Positions 24,352-36,094 of a DNA stretch of 64,000 nucleotides are shown piece by piece; position 1 is the first letter of the stretch; each line of letters starts with the position of its first letter. The stretch covers positions 1,183,478-1,247,477 of the forward strand of contig JAQFVV010006238.1 in assembly GCA_028023455.1 (NCBI GenBank), read 5' to 3'. Position numbers and translations under genes: made by a program. The notes under the pieces are model-generated. The model did no database searches. It was not told the DNA's origin and worked only from the letters and a program-made list of their open reading frames with translations. Origin of the DNA: Epiperipatus broadwayi. Taxonomy: Eukaryota > Onychophora > Udeonychophora > Euonychophora > Peripatidae.

Positions 24352-24748
24352 CAGTGTTTCTCAAACTGTGGGGTGTAGCTTGAAGTGTTGACAAATAAAT
24401 GAACAAGACAAGACATCAGATATATATATTTATTAATTTAAAATATAATCAAAACGAAAGAAACATTTCTAGGGCAAGATTTAATGACTAATATGTGCCT
24501 GCTTTGAAGTATGCAGTTTGGCCGGGTTTAAATTCGAGATAATCACTGAGTTTTTTTTCTATTTGAAGTTTGTTTCTATATTTAGATTTTAATGCAGCTA
24601 CAGCAATCCTTAGGTTTGCCAAATCAAATTTAAATTTCCCATGGACTGGGTGACTCTCATTTATCTTTTAATCTTATATTATGTAGGAGGCTCAGAATTA
24701 TTCAGGGTAAAAAGGGGTACATGAAATAGGAAATGTTGAGAACTGCTG
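24352..24748 (+). mobile_element. Nested insertion 2: non-autonomous hAT-type element with TSD
   Basis: The left terminus is CAGTGTTTCTCAAACTGTGG and the right terminus ends GTTGAGAACTGCTG, so the ends form a short imperfect inverted repeat of the CAGYGNTTCTCAA type used by hAT elements. The flanks are GATTAAAG on the left (24344-24351) and GATTTAAAG on the right (24749-24757), an 8-bp duplication with one extra base. The 397-bp body is non-coding. It interrupts the LINE reverse transcriptase just after the FVDYGKVFD motif; coding resumes directly after the duplication. Confidence 0.85.
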
Positions 24749-24964
24749 GATTTAAAGCATTGGATCATCAAAATATGGATCCAAAATATTGTCATATTCT
24801 GAAAAATAATTATTAAAATGAGTAGCAGTGATTAAATTACACAGAAATAAGTAAGATTAGTTGTAAGGAGAATGCACATCTGGGTGACTCCTGTGCCTGG
24901 AACTTTTTACACCAGATTTGCAAGAAGTATTTTGTGGAATTATTGGTTTTATCATGATTATAAA

Positions 24965-25585
24965 TATAAACACAAATGAGTATATATATATTTTATAATA
25001 TATTTATTAGTAATATATAGATACAAACATACAGTTGATTTACAATTGTTAATTATAAATAGCTACACTCTGCCTGCTCTGTGGTGGGCTATAGTTCTAG
25101 GATGAACTGTTGAATAAGGGACTGCACTTGAGTAGATACTGTGACTCTTCCAACTGTATTATGATAGTGTGTCTCAAAGCAGCTTTGATTCTGGCAGCTT
25201 CCAGTTCTGAATGTGGACTTGCCTCACTGCATAACTGTTAGCTTAAATAACTATAATCTGAAGAATGATTCCTGCTGTTCAGGTGACCAGGAATTTCCTT
25301 TGACCATATAGGGAGAACCAAGCTACTGTTATTCAGGTTTAACAGTTGTTCTCTCACCTTATCGTCAAAAAGGTTGTCTGTTTATTGCCAGATCTCCAAC
25401 CTGCATGGAAATATTCGGCTTCAGTAAGCGTCATTGTCTAGTGTTCTGTTCTTGCCATTGGCTATGCTTTATCTCTTTATATATGCATTGGTTAGTGGTA
25501 ATGAAGACTGAATCCAATCACAATAAGAAAGGAATCTGGACTAGTCTATTATTTGAAGGCAAGGTGAGATATGACAGAAAAGAAA
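24965..25585. mobile_element. Nested insertion 3: unclassified, about 600 bp
   Basis: LINE coding runs to the EVFCGI codons near 24945 and resumes near 25586, before the catalytic ADDVV. The intervening sequence is less AT-rich than its host (for example 25070-25420) and has no protein motif. It could be a solo LTR or a SINE-like element. I could not find matching flanks or terminal repeats by eye, so the edges are given only to within about 20 bases. Confidence 0.6.
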
Positions 25586-26374
25586 TGGAAATCTAAAAGA
25601 GTAAAAGTAAATATATTTAAATCATTTATATTTTGCAGACGATGTGGTTGTTTTTGCAAATAATACTTAAGCACATCAGGAAATAATTCAAGAATTATCA
25701 GATGAAAGTAAGGAAGTAAAACAAAACAAATGCTAAAAAGTCTAAAGTAATGTTTAGTGGATTTTCTCAAAAAAAAAAATGAAAATAAAGATTGGAAATG
25801 GTGTATTAGAACAAGGTAACAACTACAAAAACCTTGATCTGGTTATTAATACAGATGGAAACATAATGCATGAAATTAATCATAGAATTAAATTTGGATG
25901 GAAATTTTTTAGTAGAAATAACAATATTAAAAAGAAATATGACTATGTGATTGAAAAGGAAAGTTTTTAATAATGTATTTTATCAGTTCTTATTTACGGA
26001 CTTGAGACTTGTACTTAACAGAAAAGATTTTAGGTCTAACAGAAAGGGATCAAAAACAAAATACATGAGTGAGACAACAAATAGGTATTACTCACTTTAT
26101 TAAAAGAATTAAGAGATAGAAATAGAGTTGAACTGAACATATTACTTATAGAGATGATAATAAATAGTCAGTTGAAATCTTAAACTGAATCCTAGGAAAT
26201 TATAAAAGATTAGTAAAAAAGTATGTGTAATATGGATGGATAAAATAAGGAAGTATCTCAAGTATGATGTGGAAAAGAGAGAGTAGAGATTGGAGAAAGT
26301 GGATTAAATTTGAAAAGATCTTAATCCTGAAGTGTCTTGATAATATTTGAAAATGATGATGATAATGTTTCACT

Positions 26375-27220
26375 TATATTTGATAGTCATCTTTGAACTA
26401 TCAGTTTTAAATATAAGCTAAACACATTTAATAATAAAGGAATATCTAATTAGAAGATACAGTATTCAGTAGAGATAACATTATGTTGTTATTCATTTTT
26501 TTGGCTTTATCTGATATATGGCGTAATTATAAAAATTTGTAAATACACAAAATATATTGGTAATAATTATAGTATTGAAAACTATAATATTTAAGCATGT
26601 AACAGTTTTAGCGTTTGGTGATAATCATAAATTTAGGTTGCTTTCTGGCGGTTTATTTTATTTTATTGAGATTGTGAAATGTTAAGAGTATTCCATTATT
26701 TATTTTTCACTTGCGTTCTTTTTGGCTCAAAAATATTTAATCATATTCTTATACTTTGTGTTTGCTGTTAGGTTTAGCTATTAAGATTCAAGTATATAGA
26801 TTTGATATTGGAAAGTAATATTTTGTTCAAGAAAAAAAAAATTGACATGAATTCTGGATTAGTAAAATCTTTCTCCCCAGCTTCGCTCTCTTTTAGTTCA
26901 ATTCAACTTTAATCAATATTTTGGGTATTACAGCTACTAAAATAACTATCTGCTCTTTTCTTGCTGGTTTATTGAATTTCTTCAATTTTGTATATGTTTT
27001 TTTTCTCTCTCTACGTAGTAACATTTTGAAAGTGATTAATGTCATATAATTTTTGTACATAATTTATTATTTTTGCCTATTCAATGACATCTATATTCTT
27101 ATATATATATAATATAAATTGTAACAGAAAAATAGTGATTGGATGCCTGTTGTAATCTGAAGAAAATTAGGAGTAATAAGCTAAGTAATCTGTTGTGTGT
27201 GTGTGACTAAGTATGAGTTC
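26375..27220. other. No gene recognised
   Basis: AT-rich sequence with no supported feature. Confidence 0.45.
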
Positions 27221-27224
27221 TAAA

Positions 27225-27850
27225 CAGGTTAACACAATGATAATGTGAAAATGATCTCCAGATGATAGATGTCTGCATAGGAGAGCAGTTTCTGGAAAAA
27301 AGTGGAAAAATTTTATTACTTAGGTCAAATCATTATGGAAGATACTATCAGTGTAAAATAAATCAAGATTAGGGTTGCTATGGTAAAAATGACTTACAGA
27401 GGAAGGTATAAATTTCTTTTATGTAATGCTTAGTGACTTTGTTTTCCAGAGTTCTATTTTCACTTTATACATTTGGTTTATTGCCTGTATGGATTGAAAA
27501 CATGGATCTTGGATAAAAGAAAAAAAGGAAAATATTGTGTTATTACAAAATATAATGGACAAAATGGATAAACAAAACCATATGCGCACATTCTGCAAGA
27601 AAAAAAATATTATGATGGCTGTCAGTAGAAGACATTGTTGATTGCCCAGACAGTCTTTTACAGAGTGTTCTTGAGAATAGAGTACAGAACAGGTGAATAA
27701 GAACAGAGGCTTTTATACATGAAGTAGATATGTAAAGCTGCATCAGGAGTGTATAATTAAAAAAAAAGGCATAAGATCACCTGTAAATAATATATTAAGG
27801 CTTCTTCAGAACCAATCAGAAGATTGAATAGTAATTAATGATGATAATAA
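27225..27850 (+). mobile_element. LINE C-terminal fragment (endonuclease-RT type)
   Basis: Codons resembling the region after the reverse transcriptase are visible: EQFLEKSGKI in place of a V-x-x-FKYLG segment near 27285-27320, then YGLKTWILDKRKK near 27488-27525, equivalent to the YG-x-ETW-x-L motif, followed by a basic stretch and an RI/HIL-type tail near 27580. Frames shift and stops are common. It ends in a GATGATAATAATGATGA tail near 27840. It appears to belong to a different subfamily from the 22490 copy. Confidence 0.6.
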
Positions 27851-28199
27851 TGATGAAATAAGTTCAACTTATTTGAATAAGAAAATATTAATTAAATGAA
27901 CTAAGATATTATTTTAAGTAGAAATTTGTTTAATTAATATTGGTTTCATTTTTAGTCAATCTAAAATGCTATTAATTATTGTGTGATTATGAATAGTGAG
28001 TGAAAGTAAGCTAGGTATATTATATAGAATGCTTAAAACTTCAAAATAGTGAATAATGTAAAATCACCTAAATACTTTTTTTTAACTATTGAGTAGATAA
28101 TTCAGTTTGTTTTAGTCAAGTTGTTTATTGTCAAACATTTATACATTTTAATTCATCATGTGCCTGTCTTTTCTTTTGGCTGTTTTAATTTATATCATA

Positions 28200-28920
28200 T
28201 TATCCTCAAGCTTACAGGCATCACATAATGTTTTAATATTGACATCCTTACAACTTCTGGACTAGCACTTATTTACTCTGTAGCTGAGTATTGCTCTCCA
28301 TTATGGTAAAGGAATACACATACTAATCTTGTGGATACTCAGATCAATGAAACCTTGTATATTATTTCTGGCACTCTTAAATCAGCACCAATAGAATAGT
28401 TGCTTGTACTCTCAAATATCCCCAACTTCAGACACAGGTTGGCAGCGGTCAATGAATTAAACTTATTGAGCTATCAAACCATCCAATCAGTCTCACTCTG
28501 ACCAGTCTCCTAAACATCAGGCTAAAATCAATTGATAATTCTCAGTAATCACCCACATTGGATATCATGTGGACACATGATTAGAATAAGTCCAATATAA
28601 ATAATCTCAATCTAATATCTGATCCTACTCACGTATCTGGTTTCTCCCTTCTGAAAAAACTGGTTGAAGATTAACAGGATTAGAACAGGTTCAAGGTAGA
28701 TGTTGTTACATGTTGCATAAGTAGGATTTGTAGACTCTTCAAACTATGAGTGGGGAAGACCACAAAATGTGGTACATATTTACTAATACTGTTTAATTTA
28801 CCAGACTCTTGTTGACCTTTTTGCTCTCCATAACTTGAAAGAGTTGGCTCTTGATTGGGTAAGAAGTGCTGGTGTCAAATTTTAATGTGCTGACACCATA
28901 CACTAAATAAATATGTAAAT
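28200..28920 (+). mobile_element. Jockey-like LINE 3' end
   Basis: Translation gives LALIYSVAEYCSPLW (28264-28308), then TNLVDTQINETLYIISGTLK (28324-28383), LLVLSNIPNFRHRLAAVNEL (28399-28460), NRIRTGSR-like codons near 28675-28697, YEWGRPQNV near 28747-28772, and a final LFALHNLERVGS near 28820. This is the familiar post-RT domain of Jockey-like elements: CYS-x-AEYC-x-P-x-W, then ISG-x-LK-x-TP, an NR-x-RTG motif and a GRPQ-x-x-x-HI-type zinc-like motif. It ends near the TGCTGACACCATACACTAAA sequence. It probably belongs to the same family as the remnant at 2870-4395. Confidence 0.8.
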
Positions 28921-28924
28921 TATG

Positions 28925-29320
28925 ACTGCTCCACAAATATTTTGCATTTCATGCCAATTTTCTTATCTCTGCTATGTAAACTATTTCTAATTCGTTTGGA
29001 TTCGTAAGTTTCACATGATTAGTAATATGTTCTTTCTCCCTTCTCGGTGGTTTATTATTTTATATTTTATCATTAAACTGCTAAATGTTCTATATGAGGA
29101 AGGACCCAAAAATAATCAGAATAGTTCTCTAGTATGTGTGCTATTGTAGTATATGCTTCTGTTGCTACATACCTTTGTTGGACTCTTCTGCATCAATCTG
29201 CTAAATGATGCTACCATGTGAAATCATGGTGCTACATAGCATATTTTTGTGTAAAGTGTGTTTCATGTATTTGTTGATTTTTGTAATAGCTGACAAGTTG
29301 GAATAACAAAAAATTCTGTT
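28925..29320. other. No gene recognised
   Basis: It may contain the decayed 5' part of the mariner element that follows. I could not define an inverted terminal repeat. Confidence 0.4.
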
Positions 29321-29324
29321 TTCT

Positions 29325-29835
29325 TTTAGGAAAAACTGGAGTGAAAACAATAGTAATGCTTGAAACAGATTACAAGCTGATCTCTACAAAATACAAATTT
29401 AAGAATGGTTTAATGAGAGTGTCAGATTCACCATGTCCCTATAAAGTGTGGCAAGTGATATAGTGCTGTTTTTTTGATGCCAATGATATTTTTCTCTTAG
29501 AATTAATTTATAATAGTCAGGCATTTCATCTACAAGTTCTGAAACATTTATGTGATGCAGTAAAATGTAAATGTCCAATTTTGTGGCAAAGTTCACCTTG
29601 ACAAAGTATCAGCACACAAAGAATTGAGTGTGAAACAATTTTTTTATTAAAATCAGCATAACCCAGTTTATCTATCAGCCATATTCACTCAATCTCACTT
29701 CATGTGACTTTTTTTATTCTTTTTTATGAAAAATGCCTCAATTTTTTTTTGTGGATTTAGAAGTGGTGAAAAAAAAAAATGATGCTGGAATTAAAAGGCA
29801 TCACTTTGCATGTAGTCACACTACTTTGAAAAATG
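29325..29835 (+). mobile_element. Mariner transposase C-terminal remnant
   Basis: Reading forward in shifting frames gives FFDANDIFLLELI near 29470-29510, FHLQVLKHLCDAVKCKCPIL near 29523-29580, and SISHIHSISLHVTFFILFYE near 29670-29730. These line up with the mariner DDE region: the FDW-x-G-x-x-H-x-EF block, the Y-x-x-VL-x-RL-x-x-A block, and the PPYSPDLAPCDFFLFP block. The catalytic aspartates expected in the last block are gone and stops interrupt it. Downstream codons to about 30080 may be its C-terminal tail. The element is a dead DNA transposon copy. Confidence 0.75.
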
Positions 29836-30099
29836 AAAAACACATTTAGACCAAAGTATTGCATCAAATAAACAATAATTTGAATGTGATTAAATTTATA
29901 ACACTTAAAAATAAACAAACAATTTTTTATTATAAAATTCCTGAAACTTTTGGGTATTTTCTTGTAGATTATATTAGGCATTCTATTAAAATTCCAGTCA
30001 ACATCAGAATGAAACAAGCTTATTTCATGCCTCATCAAAAATATGCTGCACTTTATTCATGTGTTTCTGATAATCTTGGATAATACCACAATTCATAAA

Positions 30100-30535
30100 T
30101 TTATTTCAGTAAAAAAACAAAAAATTATAACATCAAAATATCAAACTAAGTTAAAATATTTATGTAAAATAAAATTCCAGAAATAGAACAAATATTTAAA
30201 TTTTCAACATATTGCGGAAGTGTTCCTATTCATTGATAGATTTCTGTTTCCAGGTTAAATATAACTGTGTTCATCTAAGAGGCTTTTTTGATAATGATTT
30301 CATCTTGATTTAAAAGCATTAACATAATTTCTACTTGCAGCATAATAAGATCTAATTATTTTAATAATAATAAAAATAGACTTAGCATAGTTTGCAAATA
30401 CAATGATCTTAGTATGGATTCTAGTTCAGCCACTTTCGATGCTGTAAATTCTTGTGAACTCTTGGATAATGGAGAAATTTAATTAATTTCTGAGAATACG
30501 TTAAGAACTGGAAGTGTTTTGAAAGTTCAAATGTA
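30100..30535. other. No gene recognised
   Basis: Nothing clear. GGATTCTAGTTCAGCCAC near 30416 and GAACTCTTGGATAA near 30456 hint at a decayed SINE end related to the sequence at 9214-9260. Confidence 0.35.
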
Positions 30536-30540
30536 GAAAT

Positions 30541-30855
30541 TTTTTCTATACAATATTGCCACCTAGTGCAAACTAATATTCAATGTATGATAGAAGTTTA
30601 GAATATCGAAATCCCTATCTAGTGCCTACTCATTTAATATCTCCAGACTAGTTGGATCTGAGAGCTCTGCTTCTAGATCTTTGGATCTAATGCATCCTTC
30701 CAGGACACACCTTTTATCTTTTTAGTTAACTATAAAGATATGATCCTAAATTGAAAACAGTGTTTTGAATCCAAACTAATTTATTTATGTGGTCATACAG
30801 ATCTGAACTCAGTTCAGTATTTATATATTTTGATATTGTAATAACTGATGAGTAG
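30541..30855 (+). repeat. Foldback-family repeat, copy D
   Basis: It contains the inner arm (CAATATTGCCACCTAGTGCA, 30551-30570), the AATCCCTATCTAGTGCCTAC block (30620-30639), the ATCTCCAGACTAGTTGGATC junction and then the internal region, including TAAATTGAAAAC and TGAACTCAGTTCAGTA, in the same order as copies E and F. About 40 bases that hold the ribozyme-like motif in other copies are deleted at the ACTAGTTGGATC junction. There is no right arm. Confidence 0.8.
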
Positions 30856-30859
30856 GATA

Positions 30860-31495
30860 ATATTAAACTACTATAACATTGAGTAGTATAAGTGGTGATT
30901 ATGCAAAGTTCAAATGTATTAAATGATAAAACATCAACAAAACATCTCATGACTGTCCTGGTTTAATCATGCATCTAGGATAAATTTCCTAATTCAGGTT
31001 CACCTATTGTAAACTTGGGTAACTGGTAAATGCTGAATGGTAATGTTATTATATCAACAACTTCAAGTCATTTTCTGGTGATGGGATATACTAGCAGAAT
31101 CTATTGGTTATTCAAATATACAGTAGACTGGGTAAAACAAATTTCTCCAGGTAACATTAACTGAAATTAAGATGAGAAAGTTATTTTGTTGTTATTATCT
31201 TTTGTAAGCAAATGCTAGAAGGACATACAATTGGCATCACTAAAATATATTATTGGCCACATCACATCTACATAACTATGTATTTGAATTGGGTACAGAA
31301 CTTTAGGTTTGGTTTTTTGAATTCAGACAGTTCTGATAAAATAAAGGAGTTAAGATACAGAATATTGGCAAATTCTGAAGAATATTTATCAAAATGTAGC
31401 AACGGTGATTAATTTCATAGTCTCATTAAAATATTAATATTGATAATCATGTATCACAAAGCGATTTTATGTAAAAACTGTTTACAACAATTTTA
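30860..31495. other. No gene recognised
   Basis: An open frame at 31212-31412 has no recognisable protein features. No repeat was identified. Confidence 0.4.
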
Positions 31496-31499
31496 ATAT

Positions 31500-32375
31500 G
31501 AAGCATTTTAATGATGAAAATGGGAAATTAAGGGAATAAAAGTAAATATAGATTATGTAAGTCATATAGATTTTGCAGATGATGAGATTATTTTTGCAAA
31601 TATTATTATAGAGCTTGAAAAAAAAAGTAGATATATTCATCTTTAGCCGGCTTTAAAGTTTGTACTGAGGAAAGGAATAATATATTTAATAATAATGTAT
31701 TTATCGGAAGTGAATATGTAAATGTTGTGACTGCAGAAAGTTTGGCACTTATAAATCAAATTGTAATAATGAAGCTATGAGATGAAAGCAAGAAAAAAGG
31801 ACTATAGGTCAATGCTAAAATGACTAGAATAATGTTTAATGATTTTCATAAAAGGGGAAAGTAAAGATTAATAGTAAACAGTTGGGAAAAGTTAACAATT
31901 ATGAATACCCTGTTCAGAATATTAATATAAATGAAAGCAAAGTGAATTAAGTTTGTCATACAATTAATCTTGAATGGAGTGCCTTTTGAAGCAAAAAAGA
32001 AAAAAAAAATGACCCTGTGTCTGCCAAGTCTTATTTTAATAAATGTGTTTAACCACTGATTATTTTGGGATCTGATACTCGATTATATACGAGCAATATA
32101 AACGTTTATAGAGAAATACATGTGTAGAATTATTTGGATGCATTAAAATAGTAACATCTGGTGAGAATCAAGAGGCTGACATGGAAGTGGGCTAGATATA
32201 TCACTAGAAATGATAAAATAAAATGGATAGCTGATGTCTTAAAATGAGTCTGAAAAGATTATAAAACATCTATAAAGATAAGAAAGTTTGCTGTAATGAT
32301 ATGAAGTTACTGTTTAAACTTGGGAGAGATTTTATACTGCAGTGGAATGTTAGTAGTTGAAAGCGATGATGATGA
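31500..32375 (+). mobile_element. RTE-like LINE, 3' reverse transcriptase section
   Basis: It gives IDYVSHIDFADDEIIFA near 31551-31601, including an intact F-x-DD catalytic motif. After an inserted block (31629-31775) LINE codons continue (NAKMTRIMFNDFHK near 31813-31855), through thumb codons, to the 3' signature GGGAGAGATTTTATACTGCA (32322-32341) and a GATGATGATGATTATAA tail. Stops interrupt it throughout. Confidence 0.75.
31629..31775. other. Short unclassified insertion in the LINE
   Basis: About 145 bases separate LINE codons ELEKK and DESKK, which are adjacent in sister copies (12740 and 25690 regions). The insert begins near AGTAGATATATTCATC and is not recognisable. Poly-A adjoins its left edge. 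Confidence 0.5.
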
Positions 32376-32379
32376 TTAT

Positions 32380-33440
32380 AAATGGTATATATGTAATGAT
32401 TTACTTAACTGATAAGTGCATATTTCTTTCATTTGCTTTTTTTAATATTCAGTTTCACATCGGAAATTAATTTTTTGTACGTTGTAATTATTTTTTTCTT
32501 TTGAATGTGTAATATATATATTTAACTTTTTAAGTATTTACAATATTTTCATAGAGAGGGGAGAAGATGGAGGAGAAAGAAAGAGAAAAAGAACCATAAT
32601 AAGATTAGCTAGTTGATGAATCTTTCATTATTTCCAGTCAATTCAAAAGTTATTGCATTATTTTCCTTTTGTACTTTGAAAGTTAGCCTTTCATCTTAAA
32701 GTTTTTAAGTATATATTTTTTCTTATTATTAATTAAAGAAGATGAATAATCAGGCTGTTAAATTATATTAAAAAAGAAAAAAAACTTTTTTTTTTTATTA
32801 TTAAATTTAAGTTTATAATTAGTTTGCTTAATTTTTGCCTTCTGAAAATTTAATTCTCAATTTACGTTCTTAATATTCCACCATGTAAATATCAATTATA
32901 AATTATTGATTGATTCAAAGCTGTCATAATATGGAATTTTTAATTTTCTTTCATATTAAAAGTCGTATGTCATGTGACCACTTAGCAAATATCTTAAAAG
33001 ATAAAATGAATGATTTTTTCCCCCTTAAAAATTGATTTATGAGTTATAATGTTTGTAAGATGTGTAAGAAGTAGTTTTTTAATATCAAAAATTTAACTAG
33101 GACAATATTCAATATATATATGCAATTAATACAGCAAGCTGAAAGCAAAGCTAAAAAAGACTATTGAAAATTACAGTTTGAGTATGCAATTCTTACAGAA
33201 ATCTGACATTCCATAAGTAAGTATATTTTTGTCCTGGTTAGTGATGGACTTTATGCGAGAATTCACTATAATGATCATCATCAGTTTGTACCCTCGATTG
33301 GTCATTGTGATGCATAGAAAAATTTCAAAACTTTTAAAAAAAAAATAACCACCATTTTTCAAAAAACAGTGGCTATTTTGTACGATCGATGATATCATTG
33401 AATAGAAAGTTTATTAAAATAATATGATGTCAATCATGCT
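32380..33440. other. No gene recognised
   Basis: AT-rich sequence with a purine-rich patch at 32555-32600 (GGGGAGAAGATGGAGGAGAA). No gene is supported. Confidence 0.45.
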
Positions 33441-33445
33441 AAAAA

Positions 33446-33540
33446 TGTCAATAAACATCACATGACCACCACCTCTTATGCTTGTGTATAACTGTTGTTA
33501 TTGGCAATACATATAGTGATTTTTGCCTGCTTTAATGCTA
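33446..33540. repeat. Foldback-family fragment
   Basis: The outer segment ATAAACATCACATGACCACC (33453-33472) with CTTATGCTTG is followed within 60 bases by the complement of the inner arm (CAATACATATAGTGATTTTT-GCCTGCTTTAATGC, 33505-33539). It is an extreme internal-deletion form of the family. Confidence 0.6.
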
Positions 33541-33805
33541 AAAATGTACAGTAAAGTTTATTAATTCTACAACATTAAGTTTTGATTATAGAATTAAAGT
33601 GCATTTAAAGTACTTTATTTAATTTTTCTCCAGTATGTTTGCAAGACAATCTATGCTTTCATTTATGATGGATCTAAAATAAAGAAAATTCTCATTTTTA
33701 ATAATTACAAAATAATAATAATAAAAAAAACTATTAGCTTCATTCAACACAATAAGAAGTCAAAAAACATACCTTGATCTTGTAAAGCAACAATGTGTAT
33801 TAATA

Positions 33806-34115
33806 TTTGATGTGGTAATATGTTGAACTATTTCCATCATTTATTAGTAAATATTGAATGTATAGAAAATTTTAAACTATTTAAACTTTTCAAAAACAAA
33901 CAACTTTCACACAAATAGACAACACAGGTTAATTATTACTCCCTGTAATGTGTATTTGTGTGTTATTGCTAACAAATTGTTTGTATATGAAAAATTTAAA
34001 TAAAGTTAACAATTTTCTATATATTCAATATTTACTGATAGATGATGGAAATAATCCAATAAATTGTCACATCTAATATATCATCATCACAAACCTTCAG
34101 GAAAATATGTATTAA
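33806..34115. repeat. MITE with about 70-bp inverted arms, family 2, copy 1
   Basis: The left arm holds TTGAACTATTTCCATCAT and TAGTAAATATTGAATGTATA (33823-33866). The right arm is the complement: TATATATTCAATATTTACTG then ATGATGGAAATAATCCAATA (34018-34062). Beyond the right arm, ATCATCATCACAAACCTTCA (34079-34100) matches the complement of the left outer region of the second copy at 50366-50380. The central part is unrelated to that of copy 2. Confidence 0.8.
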
Positions 34116-34119
34116 TATT

Positions 34120-35215
34120 TAATTGTAAAACTATTCATTCAATCAATTTTATGGATTAAAATTTTTACAAACATTCTGATTGTGGCAAAATACTAATCAT
34201 CTAAGTAATTTTGAGAAAAAAATATTTTGTGCATTATGTGACTAATAAGCAAATTTATATGATTAAAGGTTATTAAATGTAAGTTTAAAATACTATTTAT
34301 TTTTTCAATTTTATAATTTCGTAATTTGTTTATGACTTATTCAAGATAATAGCCAGCTGTATTGTAAACAATTGGCAAATGAGCAATTAATTGTATGTTA
34401 TATTTCTTTACCTACTTTTTATTTAATTTTATTGCATTTATCTTAAATAAAGAAATACATGATTTATAAAAAAAATAACAACACTGCAAACCAAATTCTG
34501 TCTTATTGATTAAAAATTATAAAAAATGCAAAACAATTTAATAATTCAACATAAAGTACATCAAAAAAATTTTTAAAGTTTACATGGTATTATTATTATT
34601 TGCTTAATTTTAAAATGTATATTGTGGTTTTTTTCTTCTTCTTCTTTATGCTTTATTTTAATTCAAGAAATTGTGATTTAGGACATATTCTGCAGCTATG
34701 TAAAAAGCAAAATGGCAAATCTGCCATGGAAAAATTAAGATATTTATTTCCATTAAAATTATCTCTGCCTAAATACAAGTTAATATATTTGTTTAATAGT
34801 ATGGTTTAAACAATTTTTTTTAGATTTTGAATTTAACTTGATGGATTAATTTTTTCCATAGAGAGTTTATTTTAAGAGGCATTTTAGGGAACTAATTGTC
34901 CTAGCTAACTGGAATAAAGTTGTAATTGTTTGGCTATTTGTTCTTTTTTTTTTGTTTATTAGTTTTTGTGTTATATATATATACAAATAAAATATCCATT
35001 AATTAAAAAACTATTGTAATAACAATTAAAATAATAAATATTATGAATGGGATTTGAGTTGATGAAGTTTACTTCCATTTTGTTTTTTTAATTTAATGGC
35101 AATTGAGGCAGGTTAAGGAATTAACCAAAAGTACTTCTGTGGATCAAAAGACTTTATATAATAGTTAATTATCATTATATTTATTATTTTTATTATAATA
35201 TATATATATATGATT
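34120..35215. other. No gene recognised
   Basis: AT-rich DNA. A short open frame at 34600-34809 has no recognisable features. Confidence 0.45.
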
Positions 35216-35224
35216 CTATAAAAA

Positions 35225-35575
35225 TTTCTTCAGTGATTAAAGCATTGGATCATCAAGGTATAGATCTAGGATATTGTCATATTTTAAAGAATATTTATAA
35301 ACATGCAACAGCAACAATTAGATTATATAATAATACTGGGAAAGTCAACAGTGGGAAGGGTGTATAAGACAGGGTGACTCCATATCTCCAAAACTTGTTA
35401 CAGCAGTGCTGCAAGAAGTATTTTGTGGATTAAAATGAGTAAATAGAGATTATTTAAGTCATTTAGATTTTACAGATGATAGTTATTTTTGCAAATAATG
35501 CTTTAGAGCTGCAGGAAATGTTGCAGGAGTTATCAGATGAAAGTAGGACTAAAGATAAATGTTACTCTTTCAACC
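35225..35575 (+). mobile_element. RTE-like LINE fragment (reverse transcriptase core)
   Basis: Translation gives SISPKLVTAVLQEVFCGLK (35369-35430) and DYLSHLDFTDDSYF (35448-35490). These are the fingers-palm junction and an FTDD version of the catalytic motif. The GCATTGGATCATCAAGGTAT block (35242-35261) matches 24757-24776 in the longer copy. Both ends are truncated. Confidence 0.75.
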
Positions 35576-35579
35576 ACCA

Positions 35580-36030
35580 TCCTATATCTTTCACATGCTG
35601 AATAACTCTACTAGCATCACAAAGAAATACAAGCCACATTATGAAAATATTTTCCAAACTACTTTTCTAAAAAAACAACAAAGATCTAATATTCATTTGA
35701 AAACAATTCAAAATTATTTCAGGCACAAATGATTTTGATAAAACATTCATTAGTATTATACATGTATTCACTTATTATAGCATAATATAATTTAGAAATC
35801 AGTACTTTCATATCTATATTTCAACAGATACTATTCATAACAATAATATATTAATAACTCAACCATGTGGTAAAATGTATGCATAATTAAGCATTTATGA
35901 GAAAAAATATTTAAAAATACCTTTAGCTATTTTATAAGGCATTCTCTTGCATATATTTTTTCTTTATAAAATACGTATGATAATAATCATATAAATGATT
36001 CATTCAACTTTTAAATATTCAAGCAATACA
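35580..36030. other. No gene recognised
   Basis: No supported feature before the microsatellite. Confidence 0.45.
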
Positions 36031-36032
36031 AT

Positions 36033-36033
36033 G

Positions 36034-36066
<33 letters not shown>

Positions 36067-36091
36067 AATAATAATAATAATAATAATAATA
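36033..36091. repeat. ATC/ATA trinucleotide microsatellite
   Basis: About ten ATC triplets pass into about nine ATA triplets without a break. Confidence 0.95.
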
Positions 36092-36094
36092 TCA

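Larger units (their letters stand above)
22490..26370 (+). mobile_element. RTE/BovB-like LINE, endonuclease to 3' end (degenerate, nested)
   Basis: This is the most complete LINE here. Endonuclease: NLQ/LSSEGRLHKLEEKLSN near 22510-22552, a DFNA motif near 22825, the HRLVEFAEKEKLY block near 22900-22940, and an NDH near 23079 in place of the catalytic SDH. Reverse transcriptase: SSNDGIRIG near 23932, NYRPIS near 24098, ITVDHIQVLGEAVEKTNEYEG near 24220-24280, FVDYGKVFD near 24297-24320, ADDVV near 25638 and thumb codons to about 26000. The family's GATCTTAATCCTGAAGTG-type end lies near 26318. Family members encode an AP-type endonuclease and reverse transcriptase for target-primed insertion. 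Stops, frameshifts and three insertions (23453-23675, 24352-24748, 24965-25585) make this copy inactive. Confidence 0.85.
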
